The notes under the pieces: model-generated
Database searches by the model: none
The model's input: the letters and a program-made list of their open reading frames with translations, nothing else
Told to the model about the DNA's origin: nothing
Shown: piece by piece, positions 27,334 to 36,123 of the stretch
Position numbering within the stretch: position 1 is the first letter of the stretch
How the letters are laid out: each line of letters starts with the position of its first letter
DNA from: Methylobacter sp.
Lineage (GTDB): Bacteria > Pseudomonadota > Gammaproteobacteria > Methylococcales > Methylomonadaceae
Direction of reading: 5' to 3'
Length of the DNA stretch: 64,000 nucleotides
NCBI GenBank assembly: GCA_028716975.1
Contig: JAQUOU010000020.1
Coordinates: 1 to 64,000, forward strand
Translations under genes and position numbers: made by a program

Positions 27334-28063
27334 ATCCTGCATTGATTTATCCTCTCCTGTTTCTAACCTTGAAACTATCCCATAAAATCTTAACCATTAT
27401 CTATATTTTAAACAGAAAAAATATAAATTTCAATACCTTATATAAATTTGTTGTTAATTGCCTACTTTTAGTCAGTTTACCTGACTTACCCGGGGCTGCT
27501 TCTTTTCAATAATAAATATTAATCGACTAACTAAGTATTCATACGAATTGCTTTACTGGTTTTTTACCAATATAAGTGTTGAAATTATGCTTCAAGTCAT
27601 AGGCTTATGAATTTGTGAGGTTGGACGCTTTCGCGGCGCGTATTAAAAGCTGTCGGGATTGTGGCGGGGCAGTTTAGTTCTACTTTGTCAGATTATACAT
27701 TAGCGCGTCATACTCGCCGGGAAGCGGGTATCCAGCGCCATGGATGGCAAGCTTAAACCTATCCCTGGAACCTGGATTCATGCGAGGCTTTCCTGCCCCG
27801 CACCCCCAAGGGTTAAATGCCAATCCGTTCCCGGCGGATTAGTCCGGCACAAATTCGTCTGGAACGAATTTGCATTTACCCGAAGGGCTCCGGGCAGGAA
27901 CGCCCGGAGTGACTAATCCGCCGGGAACGGATTAGCATTTACCCGAAGGGCGTCAGGCAGGAGTGCCTGACGTGACTCCATGCCGGAATGACGATGTGGA
28001 AAAATAAATCACCTAATTCTGGATAAATCTTTACCCATAAATCGACAAACGGAATAACACATT
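27334..28063. other. Intergenic region with stem-loop repeat array
   Basis: 730 bp without a credible gene. The first 300 bp are A/T-rich. From about 27710 the DNA becomes G/C-rich and repetitive, with the modular repeat at 27810-27974 described separately and outer blocks (CGTCATACTCGCC...GGAATGACG) similar in style to those at 2882-3147 and 21637-21890. Confidence 0.6.
27810..27974. repeat. Tandem stem-loop repeat modules
   Basis: Two direct units of about 63 bp (27848-27910 and 27911-27974). Each consists of a hairpin (AAATTCGTCTGGAACGAATT in the first, AATCCGCCGGGAACGGATT in the second), the constant spacer GCATTTACCCGAAGGGC, and a second hairpin (CTCCGGGC...GCCCGGAG; GTCAGGC...GCCTGAC). 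A third, inverted half-unit (27810-27847) precedes them. The stems differ in sequence while pairing is kept, which suggests selection or gene conversion on structure. Confidence 0.7.
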
Positions 28064-28465
28064 ATGCCATTACGTGATCTTGAATCCTGGATGTGGGCCG
28101 AAGCCTGGGAAATGGTGGATCAGGCCGACCGGCTGCACCGGCAATTTTTCCGGCCGGCTGTTTTGAAGGCGAGGCGATGTACGTGGGAACCGCCGGTCGA
28201 TGTTTACGAAACCAATTATGGACTCATAATCATGATTGCCTTACCGGGTGTTGCGCCGGAACATATACGGGTAATGCTGGAAGACGATCATTTGATTATT
28301 GTCGGGGAGCGGAATCTTCCGGCTAACGCAGAGTCTCATATTCGACGCCTGGAAATTCCCTACGGAAGATTTGAGCGGCATATAGCACTGCCCGCCGGAC
28401 GTTTCGAAATTGACAGCCGTGAGTTTGCCAACGGCTGTTTACTGATCTCACTGCAGAAAATATAA
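28064..28465 (+). CDS. Hsp20-family small heat shock protein
   Basis: A 133-residue small heat shock protein with a short Trp-rich N-terminal arm (LESWMWAEAWEMVDQADR) and an alpha-crystallin domain (about 43-130; EPPVDVYETNYGLIIMIALP, DDHLIIVGER, and the late FANGCLLISLQKI strand). It lacks the C-terminal IxI tail usual for oligomer assembly, ending right after the last strand. The lon gene starts 9 bp downstream, so holdase and protease are probably made together. Such Hsp20-Lon pairs occur in other proteobacteria. Confidence 0.88.
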   Translation: MPLRDLESWMWAEAWEMVDQADRLHRQFFRPAVLKARRCTWEPPVDVYETNYGLIIMIALPGVAPEHIRVMLEDDHLIIVGERNLPANAESHIRRLEIPYGRFERHIALPAGRFEIDSREFANGCLLISLQKI

Positions 28466-28474
28466 GGACTTCTT

Positions 28475-30886
28475 ATGCAAATAAAGGATATAAAGAATAA
28501 GTTTCTGGGGGCAACGGCAGAAATCGAAGGATCCTCCACAGAAAAAAAGCCAGAGGCCACACTACATTTCCCGCCTGTTCCAAATGATGCGCTTATTATT
28601 GTGCCGATGCGCAGCAACGTGCTTTTTCCGCAAATTGTTTTTCCGCTGGTAGTCGGCCGGAAAGCATCTCTTGCCGCTGTGCAAGAAGCGGTTCGTTCTC
28701 AAAAGCCAGTCGGCTTGATTATGCAGCTGCATGACCAGGATGAAGAACCCAATCCCAGCGATCTTCATGGAGTCGGAACGGTAGCGGAAATTTTACGCTA
28801 TATAACCGCTCCTGACGGCACGCATCAAATCGTCTGCCAGGGTGAACAACGCTTTCGCGTGAAGGAATTTTTGCAGGGTTACCCATTTCTTGTCGCCCGC
28901 GTTGAGCGTTATGGGGAAACTGATGTAATTTCCAAGGACATCGAGGCACGGGTAATAACGCTCAAACAAAAAGCCCTGGAAGTGCTGACTCAGACGCGAC
29001 AAGCGCCAGAGGAGCTGGTTAATGCCATTAGATCGGTCACTTCGCCAGCCATATTGACTGACCTGATTGCCAGCTATCTGATTTCAAAACCTGAAGAAAA
29101 GCAGGAATTACTGGCCTTGTTTGATATTCAGGAGCGTCTTGACAAACTTCTGGAATTACTTAATTACCGTATCGAAGTATTAAAACTTTCAAACCAGATT
29201 AATGAACAGACCCAGGAAACTATGGGACAGCGGCAGCGGGAATTCGTTTTGCGGGAGCAGATGAAGGCTATTCAGAAGGAATTGGGCGAAAGCGAAGGAA
29301 ATGCTGCCGAAATTGATGAGCTCAGCAACGCCATTAGTGCAGCCAAAATGCCCGAAGAGGCGGAAAAACAGGCACGCAAGGAACTCGGCCGCTTGCAGCA
29401 CATGCCGGAAGCCAGCGGCGAGTATTCGATGATCCGCACTTACCTTGATTGGCTGATAGAATTGCCCTGGTCTATCGCGAGCGCAGGTTTTATAGATATC
29501 GCCAAAGCCCGGGAAATCCTTAATGAAGATCATTACGGCCTGGATAAAATCAAGCAGCGGATATTGGAATTTTTGGCCGTGCGCAAGCTGAATCCGTATG
29601 GCAAAAGCCCGATTTTATGTTTTGTCGGACCTCCGGGAGTAGGAAAAACCTCACTGGGACGCAGCATAGCCCGGGCAACGGGACGTGAATTTATCCGCGC
29701 CAGCCTGGGCGGGATGCATGACGAAGCTGAGATCAGAGGCCACCGGCGCACATATATCGGCGCATTGCCGGGCAATATTATTCAATCCATTCGCAAGGCT
29801 GGCACCAATAATCCGGTATTCATGCTGGATGAAATGGACAAACTGGGTTCAGGCGGATTTCATGGCGACCCATCGTCGGCATTGCTGGAAGTGCTGGATC
29901 CTGAACAGAATTCAACCTTCCAGGATAACTATCTCAGTGTGGCGTTTGATCTGAGCAAAGTCATGTTCATCGGCACTGCCAATGTGCTTGACAGCATCCC
30001 GGCGCCTTTGCGCGACCGCATGGAAGTCATCACTTTAACCGGCTATACCTCTGATGAAAAAGCGCAGATTGCCAAACGCTATCTGTTGAAAAGACAGAGG
30101 GAAAATAACGGCTTAATGCCCGAGCAGTGCACAATTACCGACCCAGCCATATTAACCGTTATCCAGGACTATACCCGCGAAGCCGGCTGCAGGAACCTGG
30201 AGCGCGAAATCGGCGCCGTCTTTCGTCATGTAGCAATGCGTATTGCCGAGGGCATTGTCGTGAGTGAGATCGTCGACGCCGAACAAATACCGGGCATTCT
30301 GGGGGCGAAAAAATTTGACAGCGACATCGCCATGCGGACCAGCGTTCCGGGGGTGGCTACAGGACTTGCATGGACGCCGGTCGGCGGCGATATTCTTTTT
30401 ATTGAGGCCGCGCGAGTGCCCGGCAGAGGCAAGCTGATCCTTACCGGACAGTTGGGCGAGGTCATGAAAGAAAGCGCCCAGGCGGCATTAAGTCTGGTGA
30501 AATCGCGGGCCCGGGAGCTGGGTTTAAATCCGGAAATATTCGAAAAAAACGATATCCATATACATGTGCCGGCAGGCGCCATTCCTAAAGACGGCCCCAG
30601 CGCCGGAGTTGCCATGTTTACCGCATTATTTTCCGCATTCTCCGAGCGCACAGTGCACAGCGATGTTGCCATGACCGGGGAAATCAGCCTGCGTGGACTG
30701 GTATTGCCGGTCGGCGGAATTAAAGAGAAAGTCATTGCCGCAGCCAGAGCAGGGATAAAAACCGTAATGCTTCCTGCCCGCAATCAAAGAGACTTTGACG
30801 AAATACCCGAAGCGGTAAGAAATCAACTCCGGTTTATCTGGCTGGAAAAAGTCGATGACGGATTAAAAATCGCTATGGAAAATTGA
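28475..30886 (+). CDS. lon: ATP-dependent protease Lon
   Basis: An 803-residue LonA-type protease for misfolded and regulatory proteins. The LON substrate-recognition domain (about 40-230) opens [21 protein letters not shown] long coiled coil (about 230-330, [20 protein letters not shown]) follows, then the AAA+ module ([31 protein letters not shown]) and the protease domain with catalytic Ser709 in [12 protein letters not shown] and Lys in [14 protein letters not shown]. The extra N-terminal 40 residues are polar. It follows hsp20 by 9 bp, so it is probably a second, stress-linked Lon; the main lon usually sits by clpX, which is absent here. Confidence 0.95.
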   Translation: MQIKDIKNKFLGATAEIEGSSTEKKPEATLHFPPVPNDALIIVPMRSNVLFPQIVFPLVVGRKASLAAVQEAVRSQKPVGLIMQLHDQDEEPNPSDLHGVGTVAEILRYITAPDGTHQIVCQGEQRFRVKEFLQGYPFLVARVERYGETDVISKDIEARVITLKQKALEVLTQTRQAPEELVNAIRSVTSPAILTDLIASYLISKPEEKQELLALFDIQERLDKLLELLNYRIEVLKLSNQINEQTQETMGQRQREFVLREQMKAIQKELGESEGNAAEIDELSNAISAAKMPEEAEKQARKELGRLQHMPEASGEYSMIRTYLDWLIELPWSIASAGFIDIAKAREILNEDHYGLDKIKQRILEFLAVRKLNPYGKSPILCFVGPPGVGKTSLGRSIARATGREFIRASLGGMHDEAEIRGHRRTYIGALPGNIIQSIRKAGTNNPVFMLDEMDKLGSGGFHGDPSSALLEVLDPEQNSTFQDNYLSVAFDLSKVMFIGTANVLDSIPAPLRDRMEVITLTGYTSDEKAQIAKRYLLKRQRENNGLMPEQCTITDPAILTVIQDYTREAGCRNLEREIGAVFRHVAMRIAEGIVVSEIVDAEQIPGILGAKKFDSDIAMRTSVPGVATGLAWTPVGGDILFIEAARVPGRGKLILTGQLGEVMKESAQAALSLVKSRARELGLNPEIFEKNDIHIHVPAGAIPKDGPSAGVAMFTALFSAFSERTVHSDVAMTGEISLRGLVLPVGGIKEKVIAAARAGIKTVMLPARNQRDFDEIPEAVRNQLRFIWLEKVDDGLKIAMEN

Positions 30887-30941
30887 TAGGGCCGGCCGGC
30901 TTCCTCTTGTATTCGGCATCAGCGCATGAAGACGCCATGTA

Positions 30942-30978
30942 TCCTTTGAGCAGCTCAATTTTTGAGCTGCTCAAAGGA
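30942..30978. terminator. Perfect hairpin after lon
   Basis: A 17-bp perfect stem (TCCTTTGAGCAGCTCAA and complement) with a TTT loop, 55 bp after the lon stop. No T run follows on either strand, so it may act as an mRNA-stabilising stem or a weak terminator. Confidence 0.6.
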
Positions 30979-31002
30979 CTTATGTCACAAGCGAGCGAGT
31001 CC

Positions 31003-31233
31003 TTATATGCGCATACTTCCCAGGGGATGTTTTAGCAATTCATGTGCAGGCGTCGAAATCTTGTCTCCAGGGATCGTAAAACGAGCATAATGAAATGGTT
31101 CTGTCGTCCAACCAAGCCATCGATATAGTTTACGTTTACAGAGTACTAGTAAAACCATGACACTGCCTTTTTGCGAGCCGCTTAAGAGCTGGCGTTTGCC
31201 TTTGGTTTCGTCAGCCCTCTGATGAATTGCCAT
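31003..31233 (-). CDS. Doubtful ORF near insertion sequences
   Basis: A 76-codon frame rich in Lys, Arg and Gly (RADETKGKRQLLSGSQKG and RWLGWTTEPFHYARF). No recognised family and no clear ribosome binding site. It lies in a low-density stretch full of insertion-sequence scars and could be a gene fragment. Confidence 0.25.
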   Translation of the reverse strand: MAIHQRADETKGKRQLLSGSQKGSVMVLLVLCKRKLYRWLGWTTEPFHYARFTIPGDKISTPAHELLKHPLGSMRI

Positions 31234-31556
31234 GTAAAAAATCTGACACTTAACAAATTTGAATAGCTTGAAAAGTTAATGTATTGAGTTGTAATCCAGC
31301 AATAATAGAGGAAATCAAATCCAAATCGGTTGTAATAGGATGGACGCTCCCTGTCCTAGCGACGACGAAGATCGGTTTACCACAGTGAAAGTCTTCTCCG
31401 TCTTAAAACAGCTTTTTTTACAGCTTAAACGTCGTACTCAACGGCAAATTGGAATAAACGTTTCGAGACCAGCATCCCGGGTTTCGGGCAACTAATGCTG
31501 AAACCCTTAAAAAGTTTGTTTAGCCCCCTCGGTTTTGTATGCACTCTTATCCTCCG
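31234..31556. other. Low-density region near insertion sequences
   Basis: About 320 bp with only a 51-codon plus-strand frame (31340-31495, starting MDAPCPSDDEDRF, Arg/Lys-rich at the end) lacking a good ribosome binding site. It probably contains scrambled remnants of older insertions; nothing certain. Confidence 0.4.
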
Positions 31557-31958
31557 TTACTGTTGGTCTTCAAGAAACTTGAGCATCTTGCTGATTCCAT
31601 CCAGAGGCAAGGATTCGCGATTTAATATAATTTTAATCAACGTAGTGGTAAAAGGATAAAAAAGACTGCCGTTGCCTTCCCCTAAATTTCCGATATCGAT
31701 TTCTATGGGTTTGGCCTCAGCTTTCAAGTCATGCTGCCCGCCGTCGGCGCTGTTATAGCCCTGGTAAGTCATCAACTCAGTCCCTGTGGAAGCATTAATA
31801 CGCGCTTTTAGGGGGAGTTTATTGGTACTGAGCCCCTTTGGAAGACAAATATGAAAGCATCGATAGCTGGAATCGAGTGTATAGGCGTGAACATCCGTAT
31901 GTATTTCCTCGACCGACTCCCAAGCCCCGTGGTTATTCTGTCTTAGAATTTCTATCAT
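31557..31958 (-). pseudogene. Gene of unknown function whose 5' end meets the IS982 boundary
   Basis: Open frame of about 133 residues (IEILRQNNHGAWESVEEIHT at the start, KPIEIDIGNLGEGNGSLFYP later). Its only nearby ATG straddles the outer end of the IS982-family element (31957), and the frame runs on into the element. It therefore looks like the remaining 3' part of a host gene that lost its start to the insertion; the part upstream is not evident beyond 33910. Function not recognised. Confidence 0.45.
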
Positions 31959-32842
31959 AACCTCAGTTCGGTTTAAGGATTCAGACAAAAGGGCAATAAA
32001 TCAGCTTCACGTAAATTAAGAGCAGGCTTTTTCTCTTTATAAGAGTAAGCGACCAGACACGCCACGATGTTCGACAGGTAAGTATGTAGAGATCGATGCC
32101 GTAAGTGTTCGAGGTCATCAATGTTTTTCAGCTGATCATTGATGGTTTCGATGAGGCTACGGTTACGCAGCATCAATTTATCAAATACGTCGATAGCCTG
32201 AGCTTTCCTGTTCTTTTTCAAGGCGGTGATCCATTTTATGTCTTGGCTGGCCAGTAGTTGGGCTAATTTTTTTGAAATATAACCCCTGTCTCCCAACCAC
32301 TTGCCGACCCAAGACTTCACCATTTTTGGCACTGGTTTTCTGTCGTCTACATGGCCGGGGGTTAGGCAAAATGACAAGATTTCGCCCTGATCATTGACGA
32401 TGAGGTGTAGTTTAAATCCATAAAACCAACCAGTGGATGATTTCCCTCGACCCGCTTCGTCAACCAAGGTAAGGTGTCGAGGGAGGCGAATATTTTCACA
32501 GACACCCAGAGGTGTAGAATCGATAAAGGCAATACCTTGCGAAGTTCCACAGCGGCTTTTCATGAAAGCAGTTAGCGGCCCTACGATTTGCGGTATAAGC
32601 TCGATAAATCGATTATAACTCAGAAGGTTGGGAAACGCTGATAACCCATACTTCCGGACATGATTTTGATAAAACCACTGGAAGGTTCGGTAACCTGACT
32701 GATGATAATACCCTAGCAGGGTAATCATTTCGCTAAAACTCATTCGGTGGGGGCGATTACGATTTTTCTCCCCCTTCGTTATTTGATTTTTTTGCCATTC
32801 CGGAATAAAGCTCTGACAAAAATCATCACCATCGCAAACTTA

Positions 32843-33792
32843 GAGCTTATCCGTAAATAATATTAGGTTGATTTTGCCGTTTTATTTTACGAAAAACAAT
32901 CACAGCAGCCGCCAGCATCAATAGCCCGATATAACTACGCGCCTTTTTTTCATAGCGAACCAAGATTTTCCGAAATCGATTGAACCAGGAATGGCAAACT
33001 TCAACAATCCACCGCTTTGGTTTGAAATCAGGGTTCTTGGCTTTTTCTTCGATCTCTTCGCCGCGTGGTCGGATATGAGGAACATAGGCTCTATCCAACA
33101 CCTCCTGTTTTGCTTGTATGCCAACATATCCCGCATCCAGGCAAAGATTTTGCTCTTTATCGCCTTCGTCATTAGGTCGTTCTATGATAATGCCGTCTAA
33201 GGTCGCCGCCAGCAGTTTAACATCATGATTATTGGCACCGCTGATCACAATCGACAGCGGAACTCCCTTTTTATCGGTCAGGATACTTCGCTTACAGCCG
33301 TTTTTTCCTCGATCCGTCGGATTTTTACCCATAGCTTCCACAGCCAAAGGGGCTTTTACCATTGCCCCATCAAGGCTTTGCCATTCCCATGCAATACCTT
33401 CCATGTCCTCGTATTCCAGCAGACCGCTTTTCCATAGAATTTCAAACACGCCTGCCGCTTCCCAGTCCAGAAAGTACTGATGTACAGAACTGCTACTCCC
33501 AAATTCACTGTTGGGTAAGGCCTTCCCTTGACAACCGGTCCGTAACCCATACATGATCCCTTCAAAAATCTTCCTCGGCGATTGTGGCTTTCTTCCGCCT
33601 CCGGCTTTACGCTGATAGGCTTTGCCAGCGTTCCGTAGGCGTTTGGGTATTAATGGCTCTACGCGCACCCGGAATTCATCTGAAACCTTCCAACTAACTA
33701 ATCTTTTCATAACATTACGATCCTGTCGGTGAAAATCGTAATTTTTTTATACACAGATATTTCTTATCAACTACTTATTTACGGATAAGTTC
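32843..33792 (-). mobile_element. IS5-family insertion sequence, intact
   Basis: A 950-bp element with terminal inverted repeats GAGCTTATCCGTAAATAA (left) and GAACTTATCCGTAAATAA (right, complement), 17 of 18 identical. The flanks are TTA on the left and TAA on the right, compatible with a TNA target duplication with one change, or a TA dinucleotide. It is inserted at codon 6-7 of the IS982 transposase. Confidence 0.88.
32847..33710 (-). CDS. IS5-family transposase
   Basis: A 287-residue DDE transposase filling the element. The N-terminal DUF4096-like part has VEPLIPKRLRNAGKAYQRKA and GGRKPQSPRKIFEGIMYGLR with the GCQ motif. The catalytic Asp lies in SLDGAMVKAPL, the second Asp in CLDAGYVGIQ, and the final Glu region is RWIVEVCHSWFNRFRKILVR with Y-x-K following (RYEKK). 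The frame is complete, so the element is probably still active. The stop lies 4 bp inside the left end. Confidence 0.92.
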   Translation of the reverse strand: MKRLVSWKVSDEFRVRVEPLIPKRLRNAGKAYQRKAGGGRKPQSPRKIFEGIMYGLRTGCQGKALPNSEFGSSSSVHQYFLDWEAAGVFEILWKSGLLEYEDMEGIAWEWQSLDGAMVKAPLAVEAMGKNPTDRGKNGCKRSILTDKKGVPLSIVISGANNHDVKLLAATLDGIIIERPNDEGDKEQNLCLDAGYVGIQAKQEVLDRAYVPHIRPRGEEIEEKAKNPDFKPKRWIVEVCHSWFNRFRKILVRYEKKARSYIGLLMLAAAVIVFRKIKRQNQPNIIYG

Positions 33793-33950
33793 TAAGTGTG
33801 TTAATTTCATGGTTGGCGGGTTTTTGTGGAAAAATTGGATGTCGGAATCTATATTTTTCTTCCATTTTACAAGAACCTGCCTGCATTTTCTTATCCCGAA
33901 CTGAGGTTATTATTAGATAATTCGATGACACTAATTATTGAGGTACGGTT

Positions 33951-34418
33951 ATGCAATGGCAAGATGTTTTAGCAGATAAATCCTTACATGATTTACCTTA
34001 TAAAATAGAGTTGAACGAATATGGGAATATTGAAATGTCACCCGCTTCATTTATTCATAGTCTTTTACAGGGTGAAATCGCTGCCCTATTAAAAAATCAA
34101 CTGGGCGGCCATGTTTTTACTGAGCTAGCCATTCAAACAGGCAAAGGAGTGAGAGTTCCCGACGTTGCCTGGGGAAGCCATCATTTTGTTGAACAGCATA
34201 TTAAGGAAATATGCGCTTCATCAGCCCCGGAAATTTGCATAAAAATTATTTCTCCTTCCAATAGCAAGGTAGCAATGAATGAGAAAATCGCCTTGTTTCT
34301 GGAGTCTGGGGCTATTGAAGTTTGGTTGGTTGATGAACAGGGCCATATTAATTTTTTTAATGCTGAGGGACAACAACAAAAGTCCGGTTTCAATATAGAA
34401 ATGGGCAAGTTAATTTAA
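33951..34418 (+). CDS. Uma2-family putative endonuclease (DUF820)
   Basis: A 155-residue protein of the Uma2/DUF820 family, a PD-(D/E)XK nuclease fold with mostly unknown biological role. It shows IEMSPASFIHSLLQGEIAAL, VRVPDVAWGSHHFV (fold Asp), PEICIKIISPSNS (Glu replaced by Ile-Lys around the usual E-x-L/V-S motif; the family form is VEVLSPS) and GAIEVWLVDEQG. The start follows GAGGTACGGTT. The upstream region is bounded by the insertion sequence, whose end is 40 bp away, so its promoter may be altered. Confidence 0.8.
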   Translation: MQWQDVLADKSLHDLPYKIELNEYGNIEMSPASFIHSLLQGEIAALLKNQLGGHVFTELAIQTGKGVRVPDVAWGSHHFVEQHIKEICASSAPEICIKIISPSNSKVAMNEKIALFLESGAIEVWLVDEQGHINFFNAEGQQQKSGFNIEMGKLI

Positions 34419-34503
34419 TCCTGATTAAGCATAGATTCCACCGCAGTGCTGAGAAAGAAAGTAACTGCTTTTCTTTTTTGCACCTTAACTTCACGTATTC
34501 CTC

Positions 34504-36114
34504 ATGTCCCTAAAAATAGCCCTGGCCCAAATCAACTTTTTGATCGGCAACATAGCCGCCAACGTTAACAATATTGTTGAAGCCGCTATCCATGCCCGTG
34601 ATGAGTTGGGCGCAGATATCATCGTCTTCCCGGAACTTACGATTACCGGCTATCCTGCGGAAGACCTGCTGTTACGCCCGGATTTTATCACGGCAGCCAA
34701 TAACGCTGTCTATCAGCTTGCCGATCGTGTTGCCGGTATTGCGCTGGTGGTTGGTTTTCCTGAATATGAGGCAGGTAAGCTCTATAACAGCGCTATGGTG
34801 CTGCATCAAGGCGTGATTCTTGCCTGCTACCGCAAACAGGCACTGCCCAATTACGGGGTTTTTGATGAACAGCGTTATTTTTCTGCCGGCAATCAGCCCT
34901 GCGTGTTTGAGTTTAACGGCGCATTTATAGGGCTGACGATTTGCGAAGACGTTTGGCAAATGGGCATTATTGATGCGACTAAAAAAGCAGGAGCAGAGCT
35001 GTTGCTGACTTTGAATGCTTCACCGTTCAATTCGGGCAAGATTCATCAGCGTGAAGCTATTGTTTGTCATCAGGTTAGAGCCGCGCAAATTCCTTTGGTT
35101 TATGTCAATCAAGTCGGCGGACAGGATGAGCTGATATTTGATGGAGCCTCTTTTGTAGCTGACCAGCAAGGGGATATTGTATTTCGGGCGGCAGAGTTCA
35201 GGGAACAGATCAGCGTGGTCGAGTTTGACGGCAATAGACCTGTAAAAAGTACCTGCGCACCGCTTTACAATGAAATCTCCAGCGAGTATTTGGCCCTGGT
35301 GCTGGGCATTAAGGATTATGTACGAAAAAACGGCTTTCAGGGCGCTATTCTGGGTTTGTCAGGCGGCATTGATTCGGCGCTGGTTCTAGCCCTGGCGGTC
35401 GATGCCTTAGGGCATGATAAGGTTGAAGCTGTCCTGATGCCGTCACGCTACACGCAGGACATGAGTCTGGAAGATGCCATACTGGAGGCTGAAGCGTTCG
35501 GAGTTAAATATCATATTATTCCAATCGAGCCTGCGGTTAACGCCTTCACCGGCATGCTGGCAGAAGTGTTTGCGGGCACGGCAAAAGATACGACAGAAGA
35601 AAATATTCAGGCGCGTTGCCGCGGGGTGATTTTGATGGCCATATCCAACAAGCAGGGTAAACTGCTGCTGACCACAGGTAATAAAAGCGAAATGAGTGTC
35701 GGCTATGCCACTCTCTACGGCGATATGGCGGGCGGTTTTGCGCCGATTAAAGATGTACCAAAACTGCTGGTTTATCAACTGGCGCGTTATCGCAATTCGC
35801 TGTCTGAAGTCATACCTGAACGGGTGATTATCAGGCCTCCGTCTGCCGAGTTGGCGCCCGATCAGATTGATGAGGACTCGTTGCCGCCGTATGAGGTTTT
35901 GGATCCCATACTTGAGCGTTATGTGGAACTGGATCAATCAGCTGAAGAAATAATTGCCGCAGGTTTCAAGCGCGAGGATGTCGCCAGGGCTATAACCCTG
36001 GTAGACAGAAACGAATATAAACGCCGGCAGTCGCCGCCCGGAATAAGGATTACTGCCAGAGCATTCGGCCGCGACCGTCGTTATCCCATCACTTCCGGCT
36101 ATAGGGGCATTTGA
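34504..36114 (+). CDS. nadE: Glutamine-dependent NAD+ synthetase
   Basis: A 536-residue two-domain enzyme. The N-terminal nitrilase-type glutaminase (1-245) has Glu in FPELTITGYPAEDLLLRPDF, Lys in CYRKQALPNYGVFDE, and Cys in GLTICEDVW. The C-terminal adenylating synthetase (about 275-536) has LSGGIDSALVLALAVDALG, the PP-loop, and TTGNKSEMSVGYATLYGDM. It converts nicotinate adenine dinucleotide to NAD with glutamine nitrogen. It ends 9 bp before the convergent mgtE stop. Confidence 0.95.
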   Translation: MSLKIALAQINFLIGNIAANVNNIVEAAIHARDELGADIIVFPELTITGYPAEDLLLRPDFITAANNAVYQLADRVAGIALVVGFPEYEAGKLYNSAMVLHQGVILACYRKQALPNYGVFDEQRYFSAGNQPCVFEFNGAFIGLTICEDVWQMGIIDATKKAGAELLLTLNASPFNSGKIHQREAIVCHQVRAAQIPLVYVNQVGGQDELIFDGASFVADQQGDIVFRAAEFREQISVVEFDGNRPVKSTCAPLYNEISSEYLALVLGIKDYVRKNGFQGAILGLSGGIDSALVLALAVDALGHDKVEAVLMPSRYTQDMSLEDAILEAEAFGVKYHIIPIEPAVNAFTGMLAEVFAGTAKDTTEENIQARCRGVILMAISNKQGKLLLTTGNKSEMSVGYATLYGDMAGGFAPIKDVPKLLVYQLARYRNSLSEVIPERVIIRPPSAELAPDQIDEDSLPPYEVLDPILERYVELDQSAEEIIAAGFKREDVARAITLVDRNEYKRRQSPPGIRITARAFGRDRRYPITSGYRGI

Positions 36115-36123
36115 GTTGCTGAA

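Larger units (their letters stand above)
31973..33810 (-). pseudogene. IS982-family transposase, split by insertion
   Basis: The transposase should start at ATG 33810 (MKLTHL), be interrupted by the inner element, and resume at about 32842 as VCDGDDFCQSFIPEWQKN. It continues intact through SYNRFIELIPQIVGP, GIAFIDSTPLGVCENIRLPR, RGKSSTGWFYGFKLHLIVND and GDRGYISKKLAQLL to the stop at 31973. Removing the inner element plus three bases (one copy of a TNA duplication) gives one open frame of 294 residues, the family's normal size. It is inactive as interrupted. DDE residues appear in FIDST, GDRGY and LIETINDQLKN. Confidence 0.85.
31957..33910 (-). mobile_element. IS982-family element interrupted by a nested IS5-family element
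   Basis: Outer inverted ends ATAACCTCAGTTCGG (31957-31971) and CCGAACTGAGGTTAT (33896-33910) are perfect complements. Without the inner 950-bp element and its duplication the length is about 1.0 kb, normal for IS982. I found no clear target duplication outside the ends. The transposase reads leftward. Confidence 0.85.

Noticed and set aside
31003..31495. Further intact transposase or host gene
   Set aside because: The frames are short, lack ribosome binding sites and show no family motif.
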